Source of the DNA: Rhodocollybia butyracea
Taxonomy: Eukaryota; Basidiomycota; Agaricomycetes; Agaricales; Omphalotaceae
Assembly (NCBI GenBank): GCA_015501585.1
Contig: JADNRY010000080.1
Location: forward strand, 62,001 to 126,000
Length of the DNA stretch: 64,000 bases
Direction of reading: 5' to 3'
Shown: positions 10,743 to 21,109 of the stretch, piece after piece
Numbering within the stretch: position 1 is the first letter of the stretch
Layout: each line of letters starts with the position of its first letter
The notes under the pieces: model-generated
Database searches by the model: none
Seen by the model: only the letters and a program-made list of their open reading frames with translations
What the model was told of the DNA's origin: nothing
Translations under genes and position numbers: made by a program

Positions 10743-13297
10743 ATGATATGATTCCATAACAATGTTCAATCATTAAAGTTCACAGAATAGGCTGGCAGAT
10801 TGAACAATAATCCTCAAGCTTCAACTAACCAAATTCTGTTTACCTCTCCCTATAAGACTTGTTGGATCTAGCATTGATCATTTTTCTTTGATGTGTTTGC
10901 AGATCCCACTCTGGTGAGCATGACCCCTTTCATCCAGATTCCAGGTTCCTCCTTGTCTAGCTCTACTACCACATGGCTCCTTATTCTGTACTCCCTGTTG
11001 ACCCCTTGTCTTTATTATTCATAGTCCATATTCTCAATCTGCATCTGTATGTAGCCATCCACTGTATCTACCATGTATGCAACATACTATGTAAAACTGA
11101 GCTGAGATTAAAGGAATACAACAAGCATGGGTCAGAGCACATAGGAAATAATCATGGCCCAAGCTTCTACGCTGGATTTAACTTTTCCTTCCTTGTGCCC
11201 ATGATCTATTCAAAGACACTAAAGAATCAGATTATCAGAATTATCAGCAAACAGAATGCAGGCAACATTTTCCACTCATCCAAGTCCTCCGCCGGGCTAA
11301 ATTTTTGTCTTTTAATGGGTTGCTGGATTTTTTTGAGCCAGTTGGCAGCAACGGTAGGTGTGCCTTGTACTCTATATCTGAAGTTGGAGAAGAAAGTTGG
11401 CGATGAAGGTGGTGGAGGAGTCATTAGAGAACAAGAGTTGCCGTCCAGATGGGTGTCAAATCGGAAGTGAGAGTCTTCCAGTTGATATTGTTGTTGATGA
11501 GGTGAGGAGGCACCAGAAGCATTCGGCACAAGCCATACGGATTACGCGTCTAGTTACAAATTATAATTGAATCGAGTCTCTGACGCGGATCCGGCGCTCG
11601 AAGCAGAACGAACCAACGTGGCGAAGCTAGGTGCTAAGGCCCGAGTATCAAGTGAAGAGGGGAGAACTTGAGGCAGAGTCGGAGACATTGAAGGTGGAGG
11701 AAACAATGCTGAATACGAAGGTAGAGTATGTAATGTATTACTACAACGACCTTTCCCAATTCCTTTACCTCATCCATGCGTCGAACCTTGAAAGTGAGCT
11801 CCCTGCCCCTGCCCCTACTATGACCCGTATCCGGTGTCCCGAGTAAGGCCGGGGCACTTCTTGTATCCACGCTCACGAGCGGAACATTTTTCGAAGCCAG
11901 CAGAGTGGAGTTGGTCAGTTGAATTTGGGAGATAGGGCCAGGGGCTGGCTATTCTGACATGTATCTAGAGCTTATCCAAGATCGTAATCCAACATGTATC
12001 TGACGCATGACATAAAAATATCGGGGAACGAACCTGAAAAGGTCAAAATTTGGCTAAAGACGGAAGATGAAGTCAATTAAAACGGGGCCACAGCCAGAAT
12101 CTCGAACAACGGCCGCTTATCGCAGGATATCTTTTTCAAAAAAGGTGATTGCGTGAGCGTAGACAAAACAAAAATATCTATGACGGTCTTCAAATCCAGC
12201 AAAAGGCCGACATGAAGAGCCTATAGCAAGGGTGATTATGTACGGTACCCTTGAGCCCAAGAATCAAGCGGACATACTTCACATAAAACATATCGCATTT
12301 ACCGCGCATCGAATTCCTTCAAATTCGTGATGCCTCCAGAAGGGGCCTTGTAAATTTGATGTCTTTCGGGAATCTTGTTGGGGCCTAGGAGGGCAATCGA
12401 TGGGGCGTCCCACCCACGTATATGTCTGTCTTGGACCTTTCACAGTTAATTTTCTTAAAGGAAAGGTCGGCATATATCACGGCATGAAGTAAGTGCCATT
12501 TTATGGAAGTTCCCAAAGCAAACGTAATAGTACCTGCATGCATGCATGACCAGCCTGAGATGTCCTCTAATAGAACTTAAACCCAGCCTTAACATGCAAT
12601 TGGAAGTGTTTGAGCAGGGTTCATCGATGCAACTTGGGTCATTTTTTTCAGGATCCATAAGTTCATGGGTGCTGTACCGTACAGGTTATAGGATAATTAC
12701 AGGTGTGATAGTTGGAACTAAATCAACTTGAATGTTTACGGGAACCATTTAAAGTTTACTCCGGCGGGTCAAGGTTTTTCACGGACTACTACCGGGGATT
12801 GTTCAAGGTTTATGGCGGGATATTCAAAGTTTACGGGGTCACTTTCGCAGTTACCGCCGCTTATTAATGTTCTTGTGTACAATGGATAGCAAATGGACAG
12901 CATATGCTGCATGAGTTGTCAATGATACTGATTGACAGAAATTCACATCAGCTACTTAGTCGCTACTACTAGTACCAAAATAAAAGAATATTGAAGCCTA
13001 TTTTGGTTAGTATTGCGTGGCACGCACATATCTATTAGGCACTTGTGACATCCCTTTATAATTATGTTGTTGAGGCATTCAGATGTCTCAGGTGATGCCC
13101 CACCCACAGGAGTATAAAGTATAATCTGCAAGCTGGTTCTGAGTCCTGACATGACAATATGGATTCACAACAGGCACACGCAAGGGCACAAGAGATTTCA
13201 TGGGTTTGCTGTGTGTTCTTTCAGAATTGTGTTAGAACAATATTGTTGTACACTTTTTATGGTATGGTTTTGCTGTAGATTTGAGTCTGTACTGGAA
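10743..13297. other. Gene-poor stretch with unassigned fragments
   Basis: No complete gene is recognised. A minus-strand open frame at 11227-11529 starts MPNASGASSPHQQQYQLED and might be an exon of an unknown gene. Around 11590-11850 a short charged reading (AKLGAK, then ELEAESETLKVEE in another frame) looks like a decayed coil. The part 12100-12340 resembles 36700-36920 and is a dispersed repeat. Loose AAGGTTTAYGGCGGG-like repeats occur at 12735-12830. Confidence 0.4.
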
Positions 13298-13484
13298 TGT
13301 TGTAGTACTTTCATTAGTATTACTCATTACTCACTCAGCCTACTTACCAGTACTATGTAGAATATTCTAGAAGGTATTGTGGATAGTATAAATACTGTAG
13401 AGGTCCTGGGGGAGACCCAGACAATTGTACTAAAGGTCTAATAACCGAGTGCACAAGTGTAACCAGATCACTTATTCCACAACA
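13298..13484 (+). mobile_element. Possible Ty1/copia-type LTR fragment
   Basis: The 187-bp segment starts TGTTGTAG and ends CCACAACA, the TGTTG...CAACA ends usual for Ty1/copia LTRs, and contains GTATAAATACTG as a TATA-like element. The flanking five bases (TGGAA and GGTTT) do not match, so it may be one LTR of a decayed element. An alternative start at 13068 would also fit. Confidence 0.35.
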
Positions 13485-13559
13485 GGTTTCACCATTTTTT
13501 GCATGACAGAATACTTCTAATTTAACATTATTCCAGGAATATACTGTTTACTTTTTATC

Positions 13560-14450
13560 ACTGGCCTCCAGATCTCCTCGTCAGTATAAACTCGGATTCA
13601 TTTCCTCTGTTACCTCAGTATACTGAATGGTTTGAACTTCCTATCTATTTCAGCTGGAAGAAAATTACAGGATGGCCCAATACAACAATGCTTTGTCTCC
13701 TTGTCGCCACATACATCTTGGTAACACTATATCTATTTGCAAACCTTGCCATAAACATGGTCTTCCTCAAAGTTTCCCTCCAGGATGAGGTTATATTCCC
13801 TGTTCTGAAAGTGCAAGCAGCACAGCAAACAGTCTCACTGCAGTTTCTTGAAGTAGGGGCACAAATCTCAAATTGGACAAGTAGCTTGATTGTGAGCCTT
13901 CAGAATCACAAGCTTTTACTAGCTTTCTCAGGCTCTGACTTGGCTCTGACAAATCTCAATCTCCTTCAGCTTTTAATTGGGGATGTGACCATTAAATGGA
14001 GAGCCTGGGCAGTTTCAATGCCTAGTAGCTTAGCTGAGAAATTGTTTTTAGATTTCTTCTGCTTGGAGTCATCGGCGGGTCTCTCAAGTAAGTTGCGGAT
14101 ATCATGGCTGACTTCATGAGTCCTGACAGGTGTTAATTTTGCCGACACATCCATAGACAATGATCAAGGATTTCAAACAACTGGCCAGTCAATTCTGCTT
14201 GATTGGGCTTTTTTTGCTCTGTCCTTGACTGTAAATATTGCATTGACATTGCTCATAGCCTATCAGATGTGGCGAGCAATGCAGCGATTAAGATTGTCCA
14301 TTTAATGTTATCGGAGCCCAAGGAGATACTACAGATCTATGAACATCACTTCATACCTAGGACTCAGGAAAAAGCTTGTAGGAAGAGTTTTACTTCTTCT
14401 TGTGGAGTCAGGACCTATTTTTGCTATATTCCAGGTCATATTCCTCTCAT
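13560..14450 (+). pseudogene. Decayed multi-pass membrane protein gene (basidiomycete family)
   Basis: Two open blocks resemble the multi-pass transmembrane proteins common in Agaricomycetes. The first, from about 13690, has a hydrophobic helix (LLVATYILVTLYLFANLAI) and later LLQLLIGDVTIKWRAWAV, like the L-GD--I-WR-WV segment of that family. The second, from about 14191, reads a helix ending LTLLIAYQMW and, after an in-frame TAA, GRVLLLLVESGPIFAIF, like the family's I-VESA--Y-IF segment. Frame breaks and the stop make it non-functional. The family name is from memory and its function is unknown. Confidence 0.5.
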
Positions 14451-15938
14451 AAATCGTACCTATTCGATACGCTCTTTGCTGATGGACCGCTTCCAATAAC
14501 TAGGTGCTTAACTTAACTTTTAAAGTACTGGACTTGAACACCTTGAATCTTTCACCAATCCAGTTCACTTCACTCGATGTTTCAGTTGTCTTTACATATG
14601 CTACTGTAATTCTGACCACTGCTCTTTGAAAATCATTTACTGACAGTTTTTCTATTGATAGGCCTTGAATCCTCTGACTATCTTTATATTGGTGAAGACA
14701 AACAACACATATAATCAAGGTTCTTGTATGGAACAGGATACATCCACCATTTAGAAAATATACGAGAGCATGGGCTCATAGTCTTATACACCTCCATGCC
14801 ATGTATGGGAAAAGGGAGGGTAGATACTAGATAGACGGAAGATAGATTTTTGAGGAAGCCCAAAGTTGTCTGTAAAGGCCAGCGACAAGGAAAAGGAAGG
14901 AAGATGTAAACAGCGTCTGGTGACATGGACAAGCTGTCATAGGTATCCGGCGCAGTGGGGACTCAGAACCGTGAGGCTCCCACAGAAGATTGGGGATATG
15001 ATATGCTCTATGTGCCTGTTATATCATCGTGCATAAGTAACCGAAGGCCAGAAAACATCTTTTGATACTTCGCCCAGCGCAGTTGGTCGGTTGTATTTGT
15101 AGGAGCACCAGGAGTACAAAGATTGGTTCGTTGAGTTGGTTCTCCAGCACATCCAATGTTCAAAGTGAAATGAACTTGAGAACTTGAGGGAAGAGGAAGA
15201 GGCATGTGCAAGGTCATTACTTATTGAAAATGGATAATACAAATTCTCGCAATGGTATAAATGGTATAACCCGTGCAGAAACACGAGCAGAATATGCCTG
15301 TTTTACATTAATTGTATCATTTTTACGAATTTATCTCGAGTTTAGCGTTTGGCGCTTATTTGATGGTGGTGGTTGGAAAGGGAATGTGAATGGTAATAAC
15401 ATAATATTCTGTTAGAGTTCGGACTACCGTGATTTGCAAGTGAATTGTAAATTCATTGATCTGCACAGTGCTTGTCAATCATCAGTATTGTAGACTTAGG
15501 TCCTCTGGAGAGTCGGAGATTGTCGGAACGGCGTTAAGGACTCTGTATAAACAGGATCTGAACCGAGGATCACACCAGCTTGCCGTGTAGGTGGAAATAG
15601 GTGGAAATAACGTGAAAGTGGTGAAAGATGTATCCTACTACTTACTCGGTACCTCGTTGCGAGATATTCTAGAAGGTTATGACCTCTTATGACCCTTGAT
15701 TCTCGAAGGTGAACAAACTCGCAGATGGGCTTATTCAAACCAATTAGTGGATACTACTACTTTACATCCTTTTACATCAAAGATCCAGATCAGAAAGAAG
15801 ACTATAGTTTACATCAGCCTTGGCCACGTAAACTCTAACCAAATCGTTCGCGTTATCCACAACTGCCAACTATCTTTCCAGGTCACATCTGCTGCCCTGT
15901 CCCCCTTCTATTCTACTGACGTCTGAGCAACTCCGAGG
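14451..15938. other. Intergenic, dispersed-repeat traces
   Basis: No gene recognised. The stretch 14840-14925 (GAGGAAGCCCAAAGTTGT, then CAGCGACAAGGAAAAGGAAG) resembles 40830-40900 and 62140-62200, so it belongs to a dispersed repeat. The last part should contain the promoter of the gene at 15939; a TATA box is not obvious. Confidence 0.4.
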
Positions 15939-16914
15939 ATGCGTCGCTCGAAAACCTCATCCAGTGATGACTATATCCCCCTCATACCTGAAGCTGAAGA
16001 CTCAGGAGAAGACTGGCAGCCATTGCCTATTGTCGCCCAGCCGACGCATGCCAGGATCGTATCCATACTTTCAGCCGTTCTCTCGATCTTAGCGATCTCA
16101 GTCTCATTTTTCCTTGTCGGGATATCTTTCAGGACGACCATGTTTCCCAGAACGCTTAACAGCCTCACAATTCTCACACCATACCCCAACAAAAATCAAG
16201 TAGATATATTGCTAGCGTCGAAGAAATGTTCGTGCGCCTTCATTTTCTGATACACCCGGTCACATATATAACGATTTCAAGCTCCAAAGATGTGGTTTTC
16301 AGGTCGGATTATCAACGTTAACTCGAACGAACCTAGTAGGGTAAAGACTCCAGGAAGTCATGTTGCCATTAGTGGTACCGTACGCCGTTCCTCGTGCATA
16401 TTCGTGCTCATCTTGACGTTTTGTGAGTCTAGGATTCTACTTTCTTCCACTGGGTGACCAACCTTTCTTCTACGGCGTCTTGTTACATTGAGGCCGTTGT
16501 GAGCAATGCCTCCGCCCTTGAAGCTGGCGGTAAGACTTCTTACATATCTACGGGTAATATTTCTGCGCTTGAAGTATGGAACGTCACGACCTTCCCAAAG
16601 TCCGGAATCACCTGGGACACCCGTCCGCAGCGGCTCAATCTTTTGGGAACAGTTAACTTTACAGAAGATTATCTCAGATCATATGATACGGGGTGGCAGC
16701 TGAGGGATCCAACGCCGAGGTTTAAATGTGGGGGCAAGAAAGAGACAAACATCGAAATTGCTTGTTCTGCAGATGCGGTGGAGAACAGTGGATGTTGGTT
16801 AGAGTTTGAGACGGTGTTCTCCGATCCTGCTTTGTGTAAGTTGTGTCATCTTTCTGAATTGAGTGTCCCTTTCGATCTCTTTGTGCAGCAATTGACTTGC
16901 AAGAACTTCGTTGA
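15939..16914 (+). CDS. Type II membrane glycoprotein, But2 C-terminal-domain-like
   Basis: Four exons: 15939-16227, 16282-16379, 16433-16835 and 16889-16914, introns 53-54 bp, phases joining exactly, 271 aa. A hydrophilic acidic N-terminus is followed by one membrane segment at about residues 40-62 and an extracytoplasmic domain. The domain has five N-glycosylation sequons (NLS, NAS, NIS, NVT, NFT) and the segments ITWDTRPQRLNLLG and FKCGGKKETNIEIAC, which resemble basidiomycete proteins carrying a But2-type C-terminal domain (an aromatic-TRP core, then F-C and EVAC). The role of these proteins is unknown. The gene lies 0.4 kb upstream of the UstYa-type gene on the same strand; a shared function is only a guess. 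The last tiny exon is the least certain part. Confidence 0.65.
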
Positions 16915-17311
16915 CTACTATGACGAGATACAGCAGGTGCTCTACATATTCATCCTCCCCAGCTGTTTCCGATGTATATATCTCAATCATCTCCCGCATA
17001 GACAGCTGGAATTACACTGGTCGTTTGCGCACTGCCATTGCTTCAGTTTAAAACCAGCGATATATTGAGTCATCCTATCTCCGAGGTTCTTTCAGAGCAT
17101 AAATTGAACGACCCCCAAGTAGTCCTGTAATGGAATTGGAAGACAATAATAGTGAATGTTTAGTTAAGGCGAACTCACGCATCTAAACTTTAATAATAAT
17201 TCACTTCCTTCCTTCCGACTGATCTTTCAACTTGCCTCTTCCTATAGTTACGTAAGCCCTGCACCCATTTGTTCCTTGTCGTTCTACATCTCTGAACCTG
17301 TTCAGGCCATC

Positions 17312-18051
17312 ATGACTCGAAGATACTGGGCCCTCCCCAGGACCATTGTCATTGCTTTGATTTTCTCCTTGCTTGCAAGCTGCATCATGAACCTTCTCGT
17401 CACTTTCAAACTTCTGTGGGAAACCTCTGAGAATATGGATAGTCACAGTACGCAAGTTATTGTTCTAGTAGGATCTCCAAATCTTTAATGGCAGCAGGCT
17501 ATGAAGGAAACGACTACCCGGTCATGCTGCCTCTTCATGTTCCTCCCGTTGCGCTGACATTCGAGACCTCGGAGCCATTCTCTCTCGCAGGTTTCGAGTC
17601 CTGGGCACAATGGCGCGCGATGGACGTATTTCCCAAGGGCAACGGGTTTGTCAAACTCGGTCCAAAAGGTCCGCCTTATCTTTCCTGAAGACTTGGTTGT
17701 GCTCGAAAGTATATGTCATAGGGCGTCCGTTTGGTATCAGCATGTTTCATCAGATGCATTGTCTCCAGATCCTTCGCAACACCATACTCATGAACGATGT
17801 ATCTGACCATACAGAGCACTGTTTAAACTTCCTTAGACAGGTGAATTGATTTTCTGTTTCTATTCTAACACTACTGAAACTGCTGATAGGCGGTATTGTG
17901 CGCATCGGATACCACCCTTGATGCTTTAGATGTTGATGTTAATGGGACTTTGAAAGGGACAGACGGGATAGGGCAGACGCATATATGCCGGAACTGGGAG
18001 ACAGTGTTTGAGTTTGTTCACCAAAACCAGCTGAGCCCAGCTTGGGATTGA
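17312..18051 (+). CDS. UstYa-family (DUF3328) oxidase-type protein
   Basis: UstYa-type proteins catalyse oxidative cyclisation of ribosomal peptides (dikaritins such as ustiloxin) and related chemistry in the secretory pathway. Four exons: 17312-17447, 17495-17668, 17722-17840 and 17890-18051, 196 aa. An N-terminal membrane anchor spans about residues 10-33. The two family HxxHC motifs are present: HQMHC at 113-117 and HTEHC at 133-137. The C-terminal segment GIGQTHICRNWETVFEF also fits the family. The first and third introns are canonical; the second uses a weak GTCCGC donor and is the least certain junction. The neighbour at 19298, on the same strand, encodes a repeat precursor with Tyr-x-Ile cores, the kind of substrate this family acts on. 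No sign of decay. Confidence 0.85.
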
Positions 18052-19224
18052 TCTTTAGTTGGATGTTTACAACTGTATATCACTTCAACCAACCTCAGAT
18101 CCATATAGCGGTATATTCCTGTCAGTCAAATCTATCGGACTCCCAACCGTATGGCGCATGATATTTCGAGATTAGTTGGTTTTTTGTTTCTTTTGAAATT
18201 GCGCCGTATGTGCACCATTCTAGCTTTTCACTGCTAACTTACTGGATCATGCACTCGATTAAGCTCGATCTTGGTCTCAAGTGCGGCATATCCTGTTCGG
18301 TAGGTTTTTACATATACCTTTCTGATTTTGCTGATGTCTCTAGCTCCAGGACGCACGGTGAGCCTTCTCTCCATTTCTTTCGGCGATGAATCATGATCAT
18401 CAGACGTTCATGATATGAAGGTTCTGGGCAAAGATGCACCTCGCTTGCTCCTTGATCTGATAGTACTTAAGACTCCTATCTAAAGAAAGGTGGTAGTAAC
18501 CTGGGGTCCTAGTCAGTGGCCGCCGGAACTGATGTCAACCCCCAAAATCGGGCTGTTCAACTCTGTTCAACCTCGTCAAACCAACATTGAAACAGCAGCA
18601 TTGTCATATATTGAGGTTCAGCCTGCTCCGGAGCTACCTGAATTCCCTGTTTGGGGAATGACATCAGTTTTAGCCAACTGTTGAGCGGCCCAGGGTGATT
18701 AGGATGATTGTAATGCAAATGCCGATCAAAATGTTAGTTCAATTTGGGGCTGCAAAGAATATTGGTTACCAGTGGGTTGGGGGCCGAGCTGGTCGCAAGA
18801 AGCGATAATATTAAGATGTAAGCGGTCATGCTGCCTCCCCCTCCTGCCAGTGGAAGGAAGCCAAATCGATCATATAAAACAGTGAATTTCAATAAGTTTA
18901 GGCATCTTTGCCTCATGAGGCATGGCGCTGAGATGGCTCTTATGATGATAGGATAAGATCTCGGGCATAAAGCCAAATAGTAACTGGTACTATGTAGGGC
19001 ACAATGTTCCATCATTGCTCCATCTTGGAAATTAATGGAAAGAAGTGGAAGGCCTCACACTGTCCCACCGCGGTTCAGCTTCTAATTCCATGAGGGCAAC
19101 TTTCGGGGGTATTTGTTGGAAGTCACATTGAATTTACATGATGATTTTTGCTTTACTGCTTACTTCGCGAGATAAATATTGGATCGGTGACACCAATCGT
19201 TCTCACCGGGTAAAATCGAGGATG
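18052..19224. other. Intergenic between the UstYa-type gene and the repeat precursor
   Basis: No supported gene. The 64-codon frame at 18490-18684 and the minus-strand frame at 18734-19015 show no recognisable features. The right end holds the precursor promoter. Confidence 0.45.
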
Positions 19225-19232
19225 TATATAAG
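19225..19232 (+). promoter_or_regulatory. TATA element of the repeat-precursor gene
   Basis: TATATAAG lies 66 bp upstream of the ATG at 19298, a normal distance for a strong, regulated fungal promoter with a short leader. Confidence 0.55.
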
Positions 19233-19297
19233 CTAGAAAGAAAGAACTGAACTACCAGCAGCGAGCTCCTCTCGAAATCACTACATAGGACTACATC

Positions 19298-19754
19298 ATG
19301 CGTTCTAGCATCTTCCTGACTACCCTTGCTCTTGTCCTGGTTGCTGTACAGGCCTCTCCTCTTGCAAGCGTGTTCTATGGTGTCGCAGTAAGCTTTGACA
19401 CCCATCCTCCACTAACTTACCAACCTGAAATGCAAAGGGCGATGTCGATATCGAAACCCGTGACAGCAAAGGCTATGATATCACTGTAGGTTTCAATGCG
19501 CATCCTTCGTTAGCTTACTAACCTGGAAATGCAAAGGGTGGCGACGTCGAAAAGCGCGACAGCAAGGGATATGACATCACTGTAAGTTTATATAAACTCA
19601 TTCTCCGCTAACTTACTAACCTAAATATAAAAGGGAGGTGATGTCGCAAAACGCGATAGCAAGGGCTACGGTATCACTGTAAGCTTTCAAAAACCTCCCC
19701 TAACTCACTGTCTTCCTGACTAAAACATGCAAGGGAGGAGAGAGTGAAGAGTAA
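19298..19754 (+). CDS. Secreted Kex2-processed repeat precursor, candidate dikaritin RiPP
   Basis: Five exons encode 82 aa: 19298-19387, 19438-19485, 19537-19581, 19634-19678 and 19734-19754; all introns (50-55 bp) are phase 0 with GTAAG/GTAGG donors and CTAAC-type branch points. Exon 1 is a signal peptide plus short spacer (MRSSIFLTTLALVLVAVQA). Exons 2-4 each carry one repeat: a GDV block, a basic site (TR in the first, KR in the others) and a core opening DSKGY. Cleavage after the basic pairs would release DSKGYDITGGDVE, DSKGYDITGGDVA and DSKGYGITGGESEE. Each core contains Tyr-x-Ile, the spacing cross-linked in ustiloxin (Tyr-Ala-Ile-Gly). Introns are homologous to one another, so the exon-plus-intron unit of about 97-100 bp was amplified as a block. 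A UstYa-type gene lies 1.2 kb upstream. The peptide's identity and activity are unknown; an alternative is a signalling peptide without cyclisation. Confidence 0.8.
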
Positions 19755-19904
19755 AAGATGCAGAATACAAGAGCTTTCATCGTTGATGAACATTTTCGCG
19801 TAGTGTCTTGGATATCCCCAGATCCTTCCTAACCGCGACACAACTGAACACTTTTGATTTAATTTTCCTTGTACAAGCAAATAGTTTTTTGTCCAATTCA
19901 ATGT

Positions 19905-20080
19905 AACACTTAAATCGCAGACCGTTCGACGACCACAATGCCCGACGCGTGACTCTAGCTGTATGGATGTGGACTGCCTAAAATACACAGTATGTACATA
20001 GATGATATTGACAGAATAATGGGCAGATAGAACAGTATCCTTCGAGCTTCAACTCCATTATTGCGGCAATCTTCTCTGGA
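19905..20080 (+). pseudogene. F-box gene 3'-end relic
   Basis: The last codons and 3' flank match the end of the F-box gene at 10710-10830: GTGGACTGCCT, the stop context CAGTATGTACATAGATGAT, then GCAGAT-GAACA and TCAAGCTTCAACT-like blocks. Upstream F-box sequence is missing. It is a non-functional tail. Confidence 0.65.
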
Positions 20081-20083
20081 ACA

Positions 20084-21050
20084 GGTATAATGCCTCTAAA
20101 ACATCGCGGATTCCTCTTACAAGTTCGCTTTCTTGACTATCTGCTCACCCGTCCATTGGACTGCCCTCAATGACAGCATCAACTTGCATCTAGGCAATAA
20201 ACCTTCATGGTTCAGTGACCTTGTAGAAGTAAAATCAAACTTATGCCCTCATTTAACCTTCCCAATGCCAACCACCTTCTCACCGCCACATCGGCTGAGT
20301 CGCTAGGTGATTACTCTAAATCCATCTTCAGCGCCGCATCTCAATGGGTTCAAAATGAATTAGACAGAGTGGTAAAACGCTCTTACCTACTATACCTTCG
20401 CAAGGAGCCACAGGAGAATGGCCTTGTCAAATATCACACAATGTGCAGGCGCCAATACCTTGCCGATGTCTCTAATGCCCAACACTGTAAAGCTCTCACA
20501 AGAATTTTAGCAGGAGATCACTCACTAGCTGTAGTACGGCTTACATGGGCAGACAATCACCATGTCCCCGTCCCTCACAATGAACGCTTATGTCGATTCT
20601 GTAAATGTAAAGTTGAAACACCAGAGCATGCTATGCTTGAATGTCTACATCCACCCATAACCAATATGCGCGACTCCTTCCTGGCCAAGTTTTACACAAT
20701 CCAACCAAATGCTGTTCCTCTATGCAATACCATGGACCTTCGCCATTATTTGGCATACATTGCCTCCTGTCGCTTGACCTTCCCAATTCTTGCTAAATGG
20801 GCATTTGAAGTAACCAAGTTCTTCAATGCAACTCCTATGCTCATCCCTAGCCAATACCGCCGATAAGTATTCACATCATACCATATGCCAACAGTAGTCA
20901 TCACATATATAAATAGCTTTTAATGTACGCTGTATATATTATCTAGGCGGGTGTATCTACAGCACCTTAGTTGCGAGCTCGACCACTCCTCTCCCATGGT
21001 TCCGGCGTTCAGCACTTGGACCATGCCGTGTAATAAATTCCCTCCCTTCC
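20084..21050 (+). mobile_element. LINE (non-LTR retrotransposon) 3' fragment
   Basis: The open frame ending at 20866 is the C-terminal part of a LINE polyprotein. It has a zinc-binding motif in NERLCRFCKCKVETPEHAMLEC, the RLCR-C---ET-EH-L--C pattern that follows reverse transcriptase in basidiomycete LINEs, and conserved flanks (KALTRILAGDHSLAVVRL). The reverse-transcriptase core and 5' end are absent; upstream sequence from 20084 is in broken frames (LTRPLDCP). The 3' UTR-like tail runs to about 21050, where a CCTTCC-rich end begins. This is a typical 5'-truncated insertion. Confidence 0.75.
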
Positions 21051-21109
21051 TTCCTTCCCAAATTCTTCTCAGATCTAACGTTGATTGCTTTCTTCTGCTT
21101 CAAAACCCC

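Noticed and set aside
13068..13297. LTR start at 13068 (TGTTGAGG) giving a 417-bp LTR
   Set aside because: Also fits TGTTG...CAACA ends, but the flanks give no TSD and the shorter version has the better inverted ends.
19298..19489. Unspliced 63-codon product of the repeat precursor
   Set aside because: Reads through intron 1 and ends in exon 2 out of frame; spliced phase 0 exons give consistent repeats.
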